Assembly (NCBI GenBank): GCA_024998565.1
Contig: JACOEM010000006.1
Location: 124,001 to 188,000, forward strand
Direction: 5' to 3'
Source: Nitrospira sp.
GTDB taxonomy: Bacteria; Nitrospirota; Nitrospiria; Nitrospirales; Nitrospiraceae
Length of the DNA: 64,000 bases
Positions 34,039 to 42,501 of this stretch are shown here, one piece after another; the stretch's first letter is position 1, and each line of letters starts with the position of its first letter. The notes under the pieces are model-generated. The model was not told the DNA's origin. It worked only from the letters and a program-made list of their open reading frames with translations, and ran no database searches. The position numbers were made by a program, and so were the translations under genes.

Positions 34039-34572
34039 ATGCGATTGAATCTCGAACAAGCCTTTCCCACCGAACAAGCCCTGCGCGATATGATCGTGAC
34101 GCGCAGAGTCTGTTTCGATCACGACCCGTTCTATGTGAAGACCGGTGCCGGTCATGTGGTCCAGATCGGATTCCAACTGAATCTCTATGCGGCGTTTCGC
34201 GATCCGACCCAGTTGCCGCTCAATGATGATGCCGAGCATCGTGAAATTCTTATCGACCTGCAACGGCTTTGCCGGGTGTTCTTTCAGACGCTGGATCTTC
34301 TGAAGCCCTGCGAGCATCCGCAGCCTCCCGCGCATCGCATCGTCTTCTCCCCGGAGCGAAACAATCGCGCGGAGGTCTGCCTCCAGATCCCGATCTTCGA
34401 TCTGGCGCATTATGCCGACCGCTCGGCTCGCCAGGTGCAGGATCTTCTTGCGACGGCGGAATGCCTGCTGACCCATGTCGGAGCAAGACGGCGGGTGTGG
34501 GATGAAGAGGGGCGCAAACCGGAATCTTCCACCACTGGTTGTGAAGGCCGTGCGGCTGCAGAAGGAGGCTAG
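34039..34572 (+). CDS. Protein of unknown function in heme cluster
   Basis: About 177 residues, soluble, with no signal peptide or known motif. It has scattered Cys and His (RRVCFDHDPF, LKPCEHP, AHRIVF, RAEVCLQ). The first half is rich in charged residues; a helical stretch lies near residue 80-100. ATG 34039 has GGAG six bases upstream; GTG 34033 is an alternative. It starts 21 bases after the pentaheme gene and may be a cytoplasmic regulatory or accessory protein of the cluster. Confidence 0.6.
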   Translation: MRLNLEQAFPTEQALRDMIVTRRVCFDHDPFYVKTGAGHVVQIGFQLNLYAAFRDPTQLPLNDDAEHREILIDLQRLCRVFFQTLDLLKPCEHPQPPAHRIVFSPERNNRAEVCLQIPIFDLAHYADRSARQVQDLLATAECLLTHVGARRRVWDEEGRKPESSTTGCEGRAAAEGG

Positions 34573-34622
34573 GTTTGCGCACGCGTGCAAAGCCGGATTG
34601 AGGTGGAATCTCTTCCCAAATC

Positions 34623-34640
34623 GCCATATGGTCATATGGC
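34623..34640. promoter_or_regulatory. Candidate BrnA operator palindrome
   Basis: GCCATATG-GT-CATATGGC is a perfect inverted repeat with eight-base arms, followed by a half-site GCCTTATGG at 34651. It lies 38 bases before the brnT start. BrnA is a ribbon-helix-helix protein, and autoregulation of such operons through short palindromes is the rule. Confidence 0.6.
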
Positions 34641-34677
34641 AGGAAATATTGCCTTATGGTAGTCTCTGCGGAAGGCA

Positions 34678-34968
34678 ATGGCTAAGACACGTTTTGAGTG
34701 GGATCAGGCCAAAGACGCGACGAACCAGGAAAAGCATGGGGTGTCATTTCAGTTAGCTCAATATGCTTTTGCTGACTCACGACGTGTCATCGCCAAAGAT
34801 GTCACCCATAGCAGGTCAGAGGACCGCTTCTACTGCTTCGGGGAGGTCGAGGGCGGCATTATGACCGTCCGGTTTACCTATCGAGCTTCGGTTATTCGAA
34901 TCATCGGCGCCGGCTATTGGCGAAAGGGAAAGGCAGTCTATGAGCACGAAAATAAGATATCGCGATGA
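34678..34968 (+). CDS. brnT: BrnT-like toxin (ribonuclease fold)
   Basis: 96 residues with the BrnT pattern: FEWDQAKDATNQEKHGVSF at the start (Asp, Lys, His positions used by the RelE-like toxin), then EDRFYCFGEV and RASVIRIIGAGYW. BrnT arrests growth by RNA cleavage until neutralised by BrnA. GGAAGG precedes the ATG. It overlaps the antitoxin gene by 29 bases. Confidence 0.85.
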   Translation: MAKTRFEWDQAKDATNQEKHGVSFQLAQYAFADSRRVIAKDVTHSRSEDRFYCFGEVEGGIMTVRFTYRASVIRIIGAGYWRKGKAVYEHENKISR

Positions 34969-35236
34969 GCCCATGGGCGAGATTCGTGTCGTTCCAGACT
35001 TTCTCCCTTCTCCCGCCGAATTAGCGTTTCGCGATGAGGGGGTTAAAGTGACGTTGGCCCTGAGCAGGAAGAGCGTGGACTTCTTCAAGGCTGAGGCATC
35101 CCGGCATCACACCCAATACCAGCGCATGATTCGCCGCTTGCTCGATGCCTATGTCGAGAGGCAGCCTCAGGACCGTCCCTCAGGTTCACCGCGGGCCGCA
35201 CGCGGACGAGCGGCTCGCAAGCGCACTGCTGCGTAA
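34940..35236 (+). CDS. brnA: BrnA-like antitoxin
   Basis: 98 residues. The middle (KVTLALSRKSVDFFK, QYQRMIRRLLDAYV) is a ribbon-helix-helix DNA-binding fold. The end is basic and disordered (AARGRAARKRTAA). Position and overlap with brnT fit the antitoxin. It probably binds the palindrome upstream of brnT. Confidence 0.8.
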   Translation: MSTKIRYRDEPMGEIRVVPDFLPSPAELAFRDEGVKVTLALSRKSVDFFKAEASRHHTQYQRMIRRLLDAYVERQPQDRPSGSPRAARGRAARKRTAA

Positions 35237-35349
35237 CTCACGAATCACAACGGGCGATCGCCCAAGATCATTCGTTGAGCAACTTCAACCCTAGAATGAG
35301 AGAGCCTCATCTAGAGGCAAGCGGAAGACCTCGTAGGTCTACCTCTGCA

Positions 35350-36348
35350 ATGACGTGGTGTGATGTGTTCAACGAAGTACAACAGCCAGGGGTGGGAAAC
35401 CGCCATGTTGTCATTTTAGGTGCCGGTTGCAGCAGAGCTGCTTTACCTGATGGGGATGCTAATGGTCTGTGCTTGCCGTTGATGCAAGATTTTGTTCAAA
35501 CGGTTACCCCCTTGAGAGATCTGCTTGAGAAAAACGGGATCAGCTTTGAAAAACTGAACTTTGAAGAAATCTATTCGGATTTGGCCGAAACTGATTCTCG
35601 TGAAGTTCTTGACGCCGCCAAGACTATTATTTATGACTATTTTTCGTCCTTGGTTCTTCCTGCCCAACCTACCCTGTATGATCATCTACTGGTTAGCCTA
35701 AGAAAAAATGATGTGGTAGCCACCTTCAATTGGGATCCTTTCTTGATCCAGGCGGTTAACCGAAACCCAATCTTATATACATCCGGACCTCAGTTAATTT
35801 TTCTGCATGGGAATGTCATGGCTGGTTTCTGTGCTAAGCATTCGAATCAGGGGCCGGTAGGAAACTCCTGTCTTGTATGCGGTGATGCTCTCAAGAAATC
35901 AAAACTACTCTATCCGATTAGGAGGAAGAACTATGACGACGACCCTCTGATAGCAGCCTCCTGGAAACAGTTACGCTCAGACTTAGCAGAATCTTTTATG
36001 ATCACAATATTTGGCTATGGTGCTCCAGCTTCGGATTTTGCAGCAGTCGAATTGTTGAAGGAAGGCTTAGGAGCGCATCGAGAACTTAATACTATCGAGA
36101 TTATAGATACGAAGCCTCGCGAGCAGCTCTACGACACATGGGAGCCTTTTATCCAGGTTCATAACCATCACTATAAGATTCATGCGAACTTCGAACAATC
36201 GTGGATTGCCAGACATCCAGGAAGAACTAGGGAGGCCTATATCAGACAGTATCTCAATGGAGAGTGGCTTTCAGACGAGAGAATCCCTGCTGGCGCAGGG
36301 TTTAGTGACCTTCAGAGGTGGGCATCAAGACTTATTGAAAGTGAATGA
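35350..36348 (+). CDS. SIR2-like NAD-binding domain protein
   Basis: 332 residues from ATG 35350 (TTG 35275 and ATG 35296 are alternatives). It has SIR2-like marks: VVILGAGCSRAALP (G-A-G-x-S, residues 20-33), VATFNWDP (123-130, T-x-N-x-D), a histidine in FLHGN (151-155), and a possible zinc site C161/H164/C174/C177. FGYGAPASD matches the IGYS-x-P-x-D of SIR2_2-type proteins. Stand-alone SIR2 proteins often deplete NAD in phage defence. Base composition is near 45% GC, far below the 60% of its neighbours, which indicates transfer. Confidence 0.72.
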   Translation: MTWCDVFNEVQQPGVGNRHVVILGAGCSRAALPDGDANGLCLPLMQDFVQTVTPLRDLLEKNGISFEKLNFEEIYSDLAETDSREVLDAAKTIIYDYFSSLVLPAQPTLYDHLLVSLRKNDVVATFNWDPFLIQAVNRNPILYTSGPQLIFLHGNVMAGFCAKHSNQGPVGNSCLVCGDALKKSKLLYPIRRKNYDDDPLIAASWKQLRSDLAESFMITIFGYGAPASDFAAVELLKEGLGAHRELNTIEIIDTKPREQLYDTWEPFIQVHNHHYKIHANFEQSWIARHPGRTREAYIRQYLNGEWLSDERIPAGAGFSDLQRWASRLIESE

Positions 36349-36356
36349 CCGGGCAT

Positions 36357-39092
36357 TTATCTCTTCCCCGCTACCCTGATCCTCGCATCCACGATGCGAC
36401 AACCCTGGCCGGGCGGCAGGATGAAGATGGGATTCAAATCGAGTTCCACGATCTCCGGCACCTCTTCGACCAGCCGTGACAACCTGAGCAAGAGCTCTTG
36501 AACCGCATCGACATCGCCCGGTGGATGGCCGCGATAGCCTTGCAGTAGACGATACCCCTTGATGCTGCGGATCAGATCGGCGGCGTCCAGTTCCGTCAAC
36601 GGCGTGATGCGGAAGCGCACGTCCCCCAGAATTTCGACGTGAATCCCGCCCAGCCCGAATCCGATCAGGGGACCGAACGAGGGATCCTGGACCATGCCCG
36701 CCATCACCTCGATGCCGCCGGTCACCATCGGTTGGATCAGGACCCCTTCCATGGCGTCAAGGCTCTGATCCTGCGCGAGTCGTGCGGCGATCTGTTCAAA
36801 CGCGCGGCGAACCTCAGTCTTCGTGTTGAGGTTCAAATGTACACCGCCGATCTCCGTTTTATGGACGAGGGTATGGGAGGCCAGTTTGACGGCGACCGGA
36901 AATCCGATCTGCTCGGCAAGCAGGGCAGCCTCCTCAGCGCCGGTCGCGACGCCGCCAGGCGGCAGTGATATGGACATTGCGCTCAACAGGGCCCGCGTTT
37001 CGGCAGTCGTCAGCCAGCCCTCTCCGCGTGCGGCCAGGGCGTCATGACAGATGCGGCTCACGGTCGGGAGGTCCAGATCATCGAAATCCGGCACCATGCC
37101 GGCGGGGCGTTCTCGCCACTGCACATAGCCGGAGATTTTTCCCAGGGCGCGCGCGGGGAGTTCCGGCAGTGCAAAGGTGGGGATGGTGTCACCCGTGAAG
37201 GAGAATCTCCGCTCGCGATCCGTTTCCACCATCCACCCGATGTAGATCGGCTTCTTGATGGATGCCGTGGCTCGCGCGTCGAGGATGCCCTTCTTGATGC
37301 CTTCGGCAATCGGGTCCACGTCGGTGGCCGTGACGGCAATGTAGAGAATGATGAGGGCATCGATATCGTCGGATTTCAAGAGCGCGGCTATGGCCTGGGC
37401 GTATTGTTCGGGATCGGCCGAGGCGATCAGGTCCACCGGGTTGCGCAAGGCCGCAGCCGGCGGCAGAAACGAGGCCAGGTGAGTCATGGTCGCTTGCGAC
37501 AATTCAGGAACATCCAGGCCGCTCGCCTCGCAGGCATCGGCGCAGAGGATGGCCGGTCCGCCGGCGTTCGTGATGATCCCGACGCGGTTGCCCTTCGGCA
37601 GCGGCTGATCCGAGAGGCCTGCCGCCAATGCGAACATGTCTTCGAGGGTCTCGGCGCGCAGGATCCCGGTCTGCTGAAACAGGGCCTCCACCGCGACATC
37701 ATTGGCGGCCAGCGCGGCTGTGTGGGATCCCGCGGCGCGTTTGCCCGAAGAGGTACGGCCTGCTTTCAGGACGACGATCGGTTTGTTGCGGCTGACCCGG
37801 CGGGCGATCTGCGCAAACCGTCTCGGATTGCCGAACGATTCCACATACAGCAGGATGACGTTCGTCGCGGGATCGTTCTCCCAGTATTGCAGCAGGTCGT
37901 TGACCGACACATCCGCCTTGTTGCCGACGCTGACGAAGGTGGAAAGACCGAGCTGCAATCGTTCGGATGCGGCGAGCAGGGCCAACCCCAGGGCGCCGCT
38001 TTGTGACGACATGGCAATGGAGCCGGTGAGGGGAAACGTGGAGGTGAACGTGGCATTGAGCCGCACGGCCGGATCGGTGTTCAAGATCCCGAAGCAATTG
38101 GGGCCGACCATGCGCAGGCCCTGTTGCCGAACCTTTGCGAGAAGCTGGTCTTGCAGACGGCGTCCCTCTGCTCCGACTTCGGCGAATCCCGCGGTGATGA
38201 CCACCAGCGCACGGACACCGGTCGCCGCACAGTCGTCTACGACAGAGAGGACGGCGTCTTTGGGGACGGCGATGACGGCCAGATCGACCGGCTCCGGCAA
38301 TGCCCGGAGCGACGGATAGGTCTGCATGCCGGCGATGGTGGCGGCATGCGGGTTGATTGCGTAACAGCGGCCACAAAAGCCATTGCTGCTCAGCGCATCG
38401 AGCAACCGGTAGCCGATACTCTGGGGAGCGCGCGAGGCGCCGATCACGGCGACGGCCTGAGGATGGAAGAGCGGCCGGAGCGAAGCCGTGGTGGCGACCC
38501 GTTCACGCCACTCGGATTGACGTACGCTATGGTCGGTCGGTGTCAGCGAGAGCTCGACCTCCATGTCGCCGCCTTCGACATGTTCTTCCATGGGAAGTCC
38601 GGAGGAGGCGAACACCTCGCGCATGGCCACATTGTCTGCGTGGGTGATGGCCCAGAGCCTCGTGAAGCCATGGCGGATCGCCAGCAGCGCCAGTCGCTCC
38701 AGGAGCAGCGTGCCCAAGCCATGCCCATGGAGCCGGTCGTCCACGGCCATGGCCACTTCTGCCTGGTGCGAGTCCCGCGCATGATACGAACCGGATGCGA
38801 TGACACGGAGGGCGCCGTCCTGCCGGCGAAGGGCAATCACGGTGAGGCTACGCCGCGGGTCGGATGGGTCGCAGAGTTTGCGGATTACCTCGGCGGGTGG
38901 CGCAGTTTCGGAGAAAAACCGGTGGCGTCTGGCTTCCGGCGACAGGCGTTCGACGAAGTGCTGCAATTCATCCGCGTCGGATGGCTGCGCAATACGCAGA
39001 AGCGCCGTCGTGCCGTCGCTCAAGACGACATGACCGGCGTCAGGACCCTCGTCACGGGAGGGCGGCATGTGGAGTGGGCGGATACGTTGCAT
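36357..39092 (-). CDS. GNAT/ADP-forming acyl-CoA synthetase fusion
   Basis: 911 residues. Residues 20-185 are a GNAT acetyltransferase with the CoA-binding RLHGHGLGTLLLE. Residues 200-680 match the alpha part of ADP-forming acetyl-CoA synthetase (CoA-binding VIGASRAPQSIGYRLL; SSQSGALG; histidine at about 455 in GSHTAAL, the phosphorylated residue), and 690-911 the ATP-grasp beta part. Related Pat enzymes acetylate AMP-forming acetyl-CoA synthetase and have lost the synthetase activity, but here the phosphohistidine is kept, so both roles are possible. It is four bases downstream of the thiol membrane protein. Confidence 0.87.
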   Translation of the reverse strand: MQRIRPLHMPPSRDEGPDAGHVVLSDGTTALLRIAQPSDADELQHFVERLSPEARRHRFFSETAPPAEVIRKLCDPSDPRRSLTVIALRRQDGALRVIASGSYHARDSHQAEVAMAVDDRLHGHGLGTLLLERLALLAIRHGFTRLWAITHADNVAMREVFASSGLPMEEHVEGGDMEVELSLTPTDHSVRQSEWRERVATTASLRPLFHPQAVAVIGASRAPQSIGYRLLDALSSNGFCGRCYAINPHAATIAGMQTYPSLRALPEPVDLAVIAVPKDAVLSVVDDCAATGVRALVVITAGFAEVGAEGRRLQDQLLAKVRQQGLRMVGPNCFGILNTDPAVRLNATFTSTFPLTGSIAMSSQSGALGLALLAASERLQLGLSTFVSVGNKADVSVNDLLQYWENDPATNVILLYVESFGNPRRFAQIARRVSRNKPIVVLKAGRTSSGKRAAGSHTAALAANDVAVEALFQQTGILRAETLEDMFALAAGLSDQPLPKGNRVGIITNAGGPAILCADACEASGLDVPELSQATMTHLASFLPPAAALRNPVDLIASADPEQYAQAIAALLKSDDIDALIILYIAVTATDVDPIAEGIKKGILDARATASIKKPIYIGWMVETDRERRFSFTGDTIPTFALPELPARALGKISGYVQWRERPAGMVPDFDDLDLPTVSRICHDALAARGEGWLTTAETRALLSAMSISLPPGGVATGAEEAALLAEQIGFPVAVKLASHTLVHKTEIGGVHLNLNTKTEVRRAFEQIAARLAQDQSLDAMEGVLIQPMVTGGIEVMAGMVQDPSFGPLIGFGLGGIHVEILGDVRFRITPLTELDAADLIRSIKGYRLLQGYRGHPPGDVDAVQELLLRLSRLVEEVPEIVELDLNPIFILPPGQGCRIVDARIRVAGKR

Positions 39093-39095
39093 GAA

Positions 39096-40298
39096 TTACC
39101 CCGAGAGCAGGTCCGGTTTCACGAGCAGCAGCAGGCCGAGCCCGATCATGACTGCCCCGCTGATCAGTTTCAACCACCGCCCTTCGCGTTCCTCCAGCTT
39201 GTGGCGGCTCAGGGTGATCACCGCGATCGTCACCATCAACGCGTCATCGAAAATGTAGGCCGCGTTGTAGAGGGCAAGGTAGCCATAATATTGCCAGGTG
39301 GCGAGCGCCTGCGTGCTGAGAATGTGCGTGTAGAGTGCGGGAAATCCGGCGGTACACAGCAGCTCGACCACGTTCACCAGCCCGGCCAGGATCACGATCC
39401 CGATCAGGGCGCCGGTGAGATTTTCCGCCTGAACGATCCGGCGCAGCCGCGCATAGAGCCCCGGTTTGGCCGCGGCCGGAATACTCAACGACAACCCCTG
39501 CCGGAAGGCGAAGAAATCTTTCACGTTGACCGCGCCGATTAGGATCGCCACGCCGCCCAGCGTGAGTTGGACCGTACGGGAGAGGCCCACGATGAGAAAC
39601 ATATTCAGCCAGGCGGCCATGAAGATAAAATACAGCAACCCGCTCATCAGGACGAAGGTGCCGGCCACGAGCGACATCTTGACGCGGTCCTGCAATGAGA
39701 CCAGGAGCGACAGGAGAAACAACAGCACCCACATCGCGCAGGGATTGAAGCCGTCGAGAAGCCCGATGGCCAGCGTGAAGAGGGGGAGGCCGATGTCCGG
39801 ATAACTGAGGCGGCCGAACCAGGGGAGCAGGATGCTGTCTTCTCCGGCGGAGGTGTGATCTGCAGGCGTGCTGCAGGCCGGTTGTGTCGGGCGGCAGGCG
39901 GACAACGGTTCGGAATCCAGGGAGGGAGCCGCCCGATCAAGGAGTGCAAGCAGGCGGGTGCCGGTGGTCCCGGCATCTTGATAGCCGATGATCAATTCGC
40001 CTTGCAGATAAAAAGCCGGAACGCCGATCAGCGTCACCGCCTGCCGCCTTGCCAACGTCTCTAAACGGGTGAGCGCGGTCTGATCCTGACCGACATCCCG
40101 AACCAGAATGTGCAGGGCGGGGCGACGTTGCCGAAGCTCGCGAAGAAATGCCTTGGCGGCTTCGCAATGCGGACAGCCGGCGCGGACGAAGACTTCCACG
40201 TCCGCAGTCGGTTCGGAGGCGTGAACAGACACCTCTGAACCGAGGAGCCACAGGCAGACGAACACGAGGCCTGCGTAAAGAATCCTCCGCCGACGCAT
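39096..40298 (-). CDS. Glutaredoxin-like and CcdA/DsbD-like membrane fusion
   Basis: 400 residues. A signal or anchor and a thioredoxin-like domain with CPHC (42-45) and the cis-proline IGVPAFYL are joined by a linker with three more cysteines to a membrane domain of about six helices from residue 165. Cysteines C187 (FNPCAMW) and C315 (ELLCTAGFP) occupy the positions of the CcdA/DsbD membrane pair. It likely moves reducing power across the membrane to periplasmic cysteines, for example in cytochrome c maturation. Confidence 0.8.
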   Translation of the reverse strand: MRRRRILYAGLVFVCLWLLGSEVSVHASEPTADVEVFVRAGCPHCEAAKAFLRELRQRRPALHILVRDVGQDQTALTRLETLARRQAVTLIGVPAFYLQGELIIGYQDAGTTGTRLLALLDRAAPSLDSEPLSACRPTQPACSTPADHTSAGEDSILLPWFGRLSYPDIGLPLFTLAIGLLDGFNPCAMWVLLFLLSLLVSLQDRVKMSLVAGTFVLMSGLLYFIFMAAWLNMFLIVGLSRTVQLTLGGVAILIGAVNVKDFFAFRQGLSLSIPAAAKPGLYARLRRIVQAENLTGALIGIVILAGLVNVVELLCTAGFPALYTHILSTQALATWQYYGYLALYNAAYIFDDALMVTIAVITLSRHKLEEREGRWLKLISGAVMIGLGLLLLVKPDLLSG

Positions 40299-40322
40299 CG
40301 CTGTGCCTGTGGCGCCTATCGG

Positions 40323-40685
40323 CTAGCTGACGAAGTCCGGTGTTGCGACCGATCGGATATAGGACAAGACGTCCAGCATCTGTTGGTCGGTCAGTTTGCC
40401 TCGATACCCATGCATGGGGCTGAAGAGCGCTCCGTTCGCGATCGTGATCAGCAGTTCCCAATCGGTTTTGGCGCGCGAGTTGACGGATTGAAAATTCGCG
40501 GGCCTCACAATCAGGTATTGGCCGTCGGGCCCGGCCCCGTCCAGTTTGTCTCCGTGGCAACGCAGACATTGTTTTTCATAAATGGCCTGTCCGTCGCGCG
40601 GATTGCCCCGGTTGGTTTGTGCGGTGGCCCAGGTGCTGCCCAGGATGACGAGGCAAACGGCAGAAAGAATGCTGAACGTTTTCAT
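40323..40685 (-). CDS. Monoheme cytochrome c
   Basis: 120 residues: signal peptide ending in WATAQ, heme motif CLRCH, Met ligand candidate in LFSPMHGYRG and the C-terminal helix QMLDVLSYIRSV. It is a small class I cytochrome. It lies between the thiol membrane protein and a universal stress protein gene, 24 bases upstream of the former. AAGGAG lies upstream of the ATG. Confidence 0.86.
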   Translation of the reverse strand: MKTFSILSAVCLVILGSTWATAQTNRGNPRDGQAIYEKQCLRCHGDKLDGAGPDGQYLIVRPANFQSVNSRAKTDWELLITIANGALFSPMHGYRGKLTDQQMLDVLSYIRSVATPDFVS

Positions 40686-40734
40686 GCGCAGGCTCCTTTA
40701 TGGTTCGGCGCAGTGCGCCGGATTGGTCACAGAC

Positions 40735-41592
40735 TCATCGGACGATCAAGACCGGACAGGGCACGTGGTGCAGGAGGGCGTGGGAGATGCTTCCCAGGAG
40801 AAATCGCTCCAGCCCCTTGCGTCCATGGGAACCGATGACCAGAAGATCCGCCGACTTGGCGCGCTCCGTCAGGATGTCGGTCGGATCGCCGACGGTCACC
40901 TGGGTGCCGACCGTATAGCGGTGATTCATGACCGAGGCGGCCAAATTCTTCACCAGGTCTTCGGCCGAGCGTACGGCGATCCCGGTCCAATCCTGCAGCG
41001 GAAACAGGCTGAATGGATCGGTGGACGGAATCTGCCGTACGACGCTCACGATAGTGAGATCGACCGGATTCTTGAACGGATGGCTGAGGAGCCAGGCCTT
41101 GATCCGGGCGCCATCCTCATGTCCTTCGACGGCGACCGTCACGCGCTTGACCGGCCCCTCGCGCTCCTTCACGATCAAGGTCGTGCAGTCTGCATGGAGT
41201 GCGACGCGATGGGAGACGCTGCCGAGGACGAATTCGCCGACGCGTCCCCGCCCGCGCGCACCGATCACGATCAGGTCTGCATGCGTTTCCCGCGCCTTGT
41301 CTAGAATCAGCGAGGCCGGTTTGCCGAATTCGCACACCCGTGTGACGGCGAGGCCCTCGGAGGGCAGCAGGGTGGAGGTGTGGTCGAGCAACTGTTCTCC
41401 CGCTTTCTCCATGGCCTTCCGGAATTCGTCGTACCCCTGCATGTTGCTCACTTCTGCGACGATCGGATACTGAAACATGCCCAAGTCGATCCCATGCACC
41501 AGGATGACCTCGTGCAGATCGTACAGATAGGAAACTTCACGAACGGCTGCGAACGCCTGTTCCGACCAGTCGAGTGCGATCAGGGCACGCAT
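40735..41592 (-). CDS. Tandem-domain universal stress protein
   Basis: 285 residues, two UspA domains. ATP-binding loops are GARGRGRVGEFVLGS and GSHGRKGLERFLLGS. ATG 41592 has AAAGGAG six bases upstream; the frame reaches further back to 41673 but that part is repeat sequence. It is the second of three tandem USP genes in the window, most similar in plan to the one at 61309. Confidence 0.9.
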   Translation of the reverse strand: MRALIALDWSEQAFAAVREVSYLYDLHEVILVHGIDLGMFQYPIVAEVSNMQGYDEFRKAMEKAGEQLLDHTSTLLPSEGLAVTRVCEFGKPASLILDKARETHADLIVIGARGRGRVGEFVLGSVSHRVALHADCTTLIVKEREGPVKRVTVAVEGHEDGARIKAWLLSHPFKNPVDLTIVSVVRQIPSTDPFSLFPLQDWTGIAVRSAEDLVKNLAASVMNHRYTVGTQVTVGDPTDILTERAKSADLLVIGSHGRKGLERFLLGSISHALLHHVPCPVLIVR

Positions 41593-41918
41593 AAGACTCC
41601 TTTCGCCGGCAGGATGCTGAAACAGTCCTCCACCCTCGCTCCCGTCACTCGTGAAGCGTGAAGCGTATCTCATCGGAGTCGGAGCCTATGGCTCGTGGCC
41701 TAGAGCTGAGAGTTGCGACGCCCACACTCGATTTCCGGCTATAGGCTATGAGCTGGATACCATACGCCCTTTTCCGCGGACAAGAGGCGAACGACCTTTC
41801 ACGAACGACGGACGAAGCCGGCGGAATGCTTGAGCCCCCTGCGAAGAGATTCATCAGTCTTCCCCTACGCCGTGCTCTTGGATCACGCAGGATCTATGCA
41901 CAGCTGTTCTGCAGCCGC
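41593..41918. other. Spacer composed of repeat elements
   Basis: A gene-free region between the USP gene and the SnoaL-like gene, filled by family-A half elements at both ends and a family-B piece in the middle. No coding signature was found on either strand. Confidence 0.5.
41643..41820. repeat. Composite repeat: family A halves enclosing family B
   Basis: GTGAAGCGTGAAGCGTATCTC at the left (given here in outline) and GACCTTTCACGAACGACGG at about 41792 are the two ends of family A. Between them lie AGCCTATGGCTCGTGGCC and GGCTATAGGCTATGAGCTGG, family B. This looks like one element inserted in another. Confidence 0.5.
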
Positions 41919-42470
41919 CTAGAACAACGGGTGCGGTGACGTGCCGAATGGCATGAACCGCGGGGAATCGCCGACGTTGCCGCGAATGCGCCACTGCCCG
42001 TCATCGAGCGTCATGTAGTGCACTTCTTCATACCAACTGTCGATCGGCACACGTAACCCGCCGGTTTTCGACAGGCCCGACAAACTACCTGTACAGGTGA
42101 CCTCGATGATGGTCTTGGAGCCGGATCCGACTCTGATCATCCGGGAAAAGTGATGGGTATCGGACAGTTCCCGGAATTCGTCGAACAGGTTGATCCAGAC
42201 CTTCCGCATGTCGGCCTTCTTCAGTCCGTGATAATTGTACTGCTCCGAATACAGGGCCATGATGCCGTCCACGTCGCCGGCACGAAGCGCCTGTTCGGCT
42301 TGCCTGAAGGTTGCCAGCACGTGATCGACGGTGGCCTGATCGAGGTCTGCTGCCGCTCCGGGAAGGAGCTGCATCTCGGCGGTTGCCGGAGACCATGTCA
42401 GGGTGACCATCAGAAGTCCGCCGATGAGAAACCTGCTCCATCGATCCCACGTCCGTTCCCCTCCACCCAT
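41919..42470 (-). CDS. SnoaL/NTF2-like exported protein
   Basis: 183 residues. A signal peptide (cleavage after ATAE) precedes an NTF2-like fold: FRQAEQALRAGDVDGIMALYSE is the first helix-turn of SnoaL-like proteins, and the C-terminal strands include VHYMTLDDGQWRIRG. Such folds serve as enzymes or binding proteins; no catalytic pair is obvious. ATG 42470 with AGGAG upstream is the start. Confidence 0.72.
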   Translation of the reverse strand: MGGGERTWDRWSRFLIGGLLMVTLTWSPATAEMQLLPGAAADLDQATVDHVLATFRQAEQALRAGDVDGIMALYSEQYNYHGLKKADMRKVWINLFDEFRELSDTHHFSRMIRVGSGSKTIIEVTCTGSLSGLSKTGGLRVPIDSWYEEVHYMTLDDGQWRIRGNVGDSPRFMPFGTSPHPLF

Positions 42471-42501
42471 GACCACTCCTTCTTGCCGATGGTGCGGTTG
42501 C

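Noticed and set aside
36357-39092. Calling the fusion simply a Pat acetyltransferase
   Set aside because: The phosphohistidine and the full ATP-grasp part are present, so loss of synthetase activity cannot be assumed.
38124-39542. A 472-codon plus-strand frame opposite the GNAT/synthetase fusion
   Set aside because: Composition (many Arg, Gln, His) is typical of an antisense frame; the minus-strand gene has clear domains.
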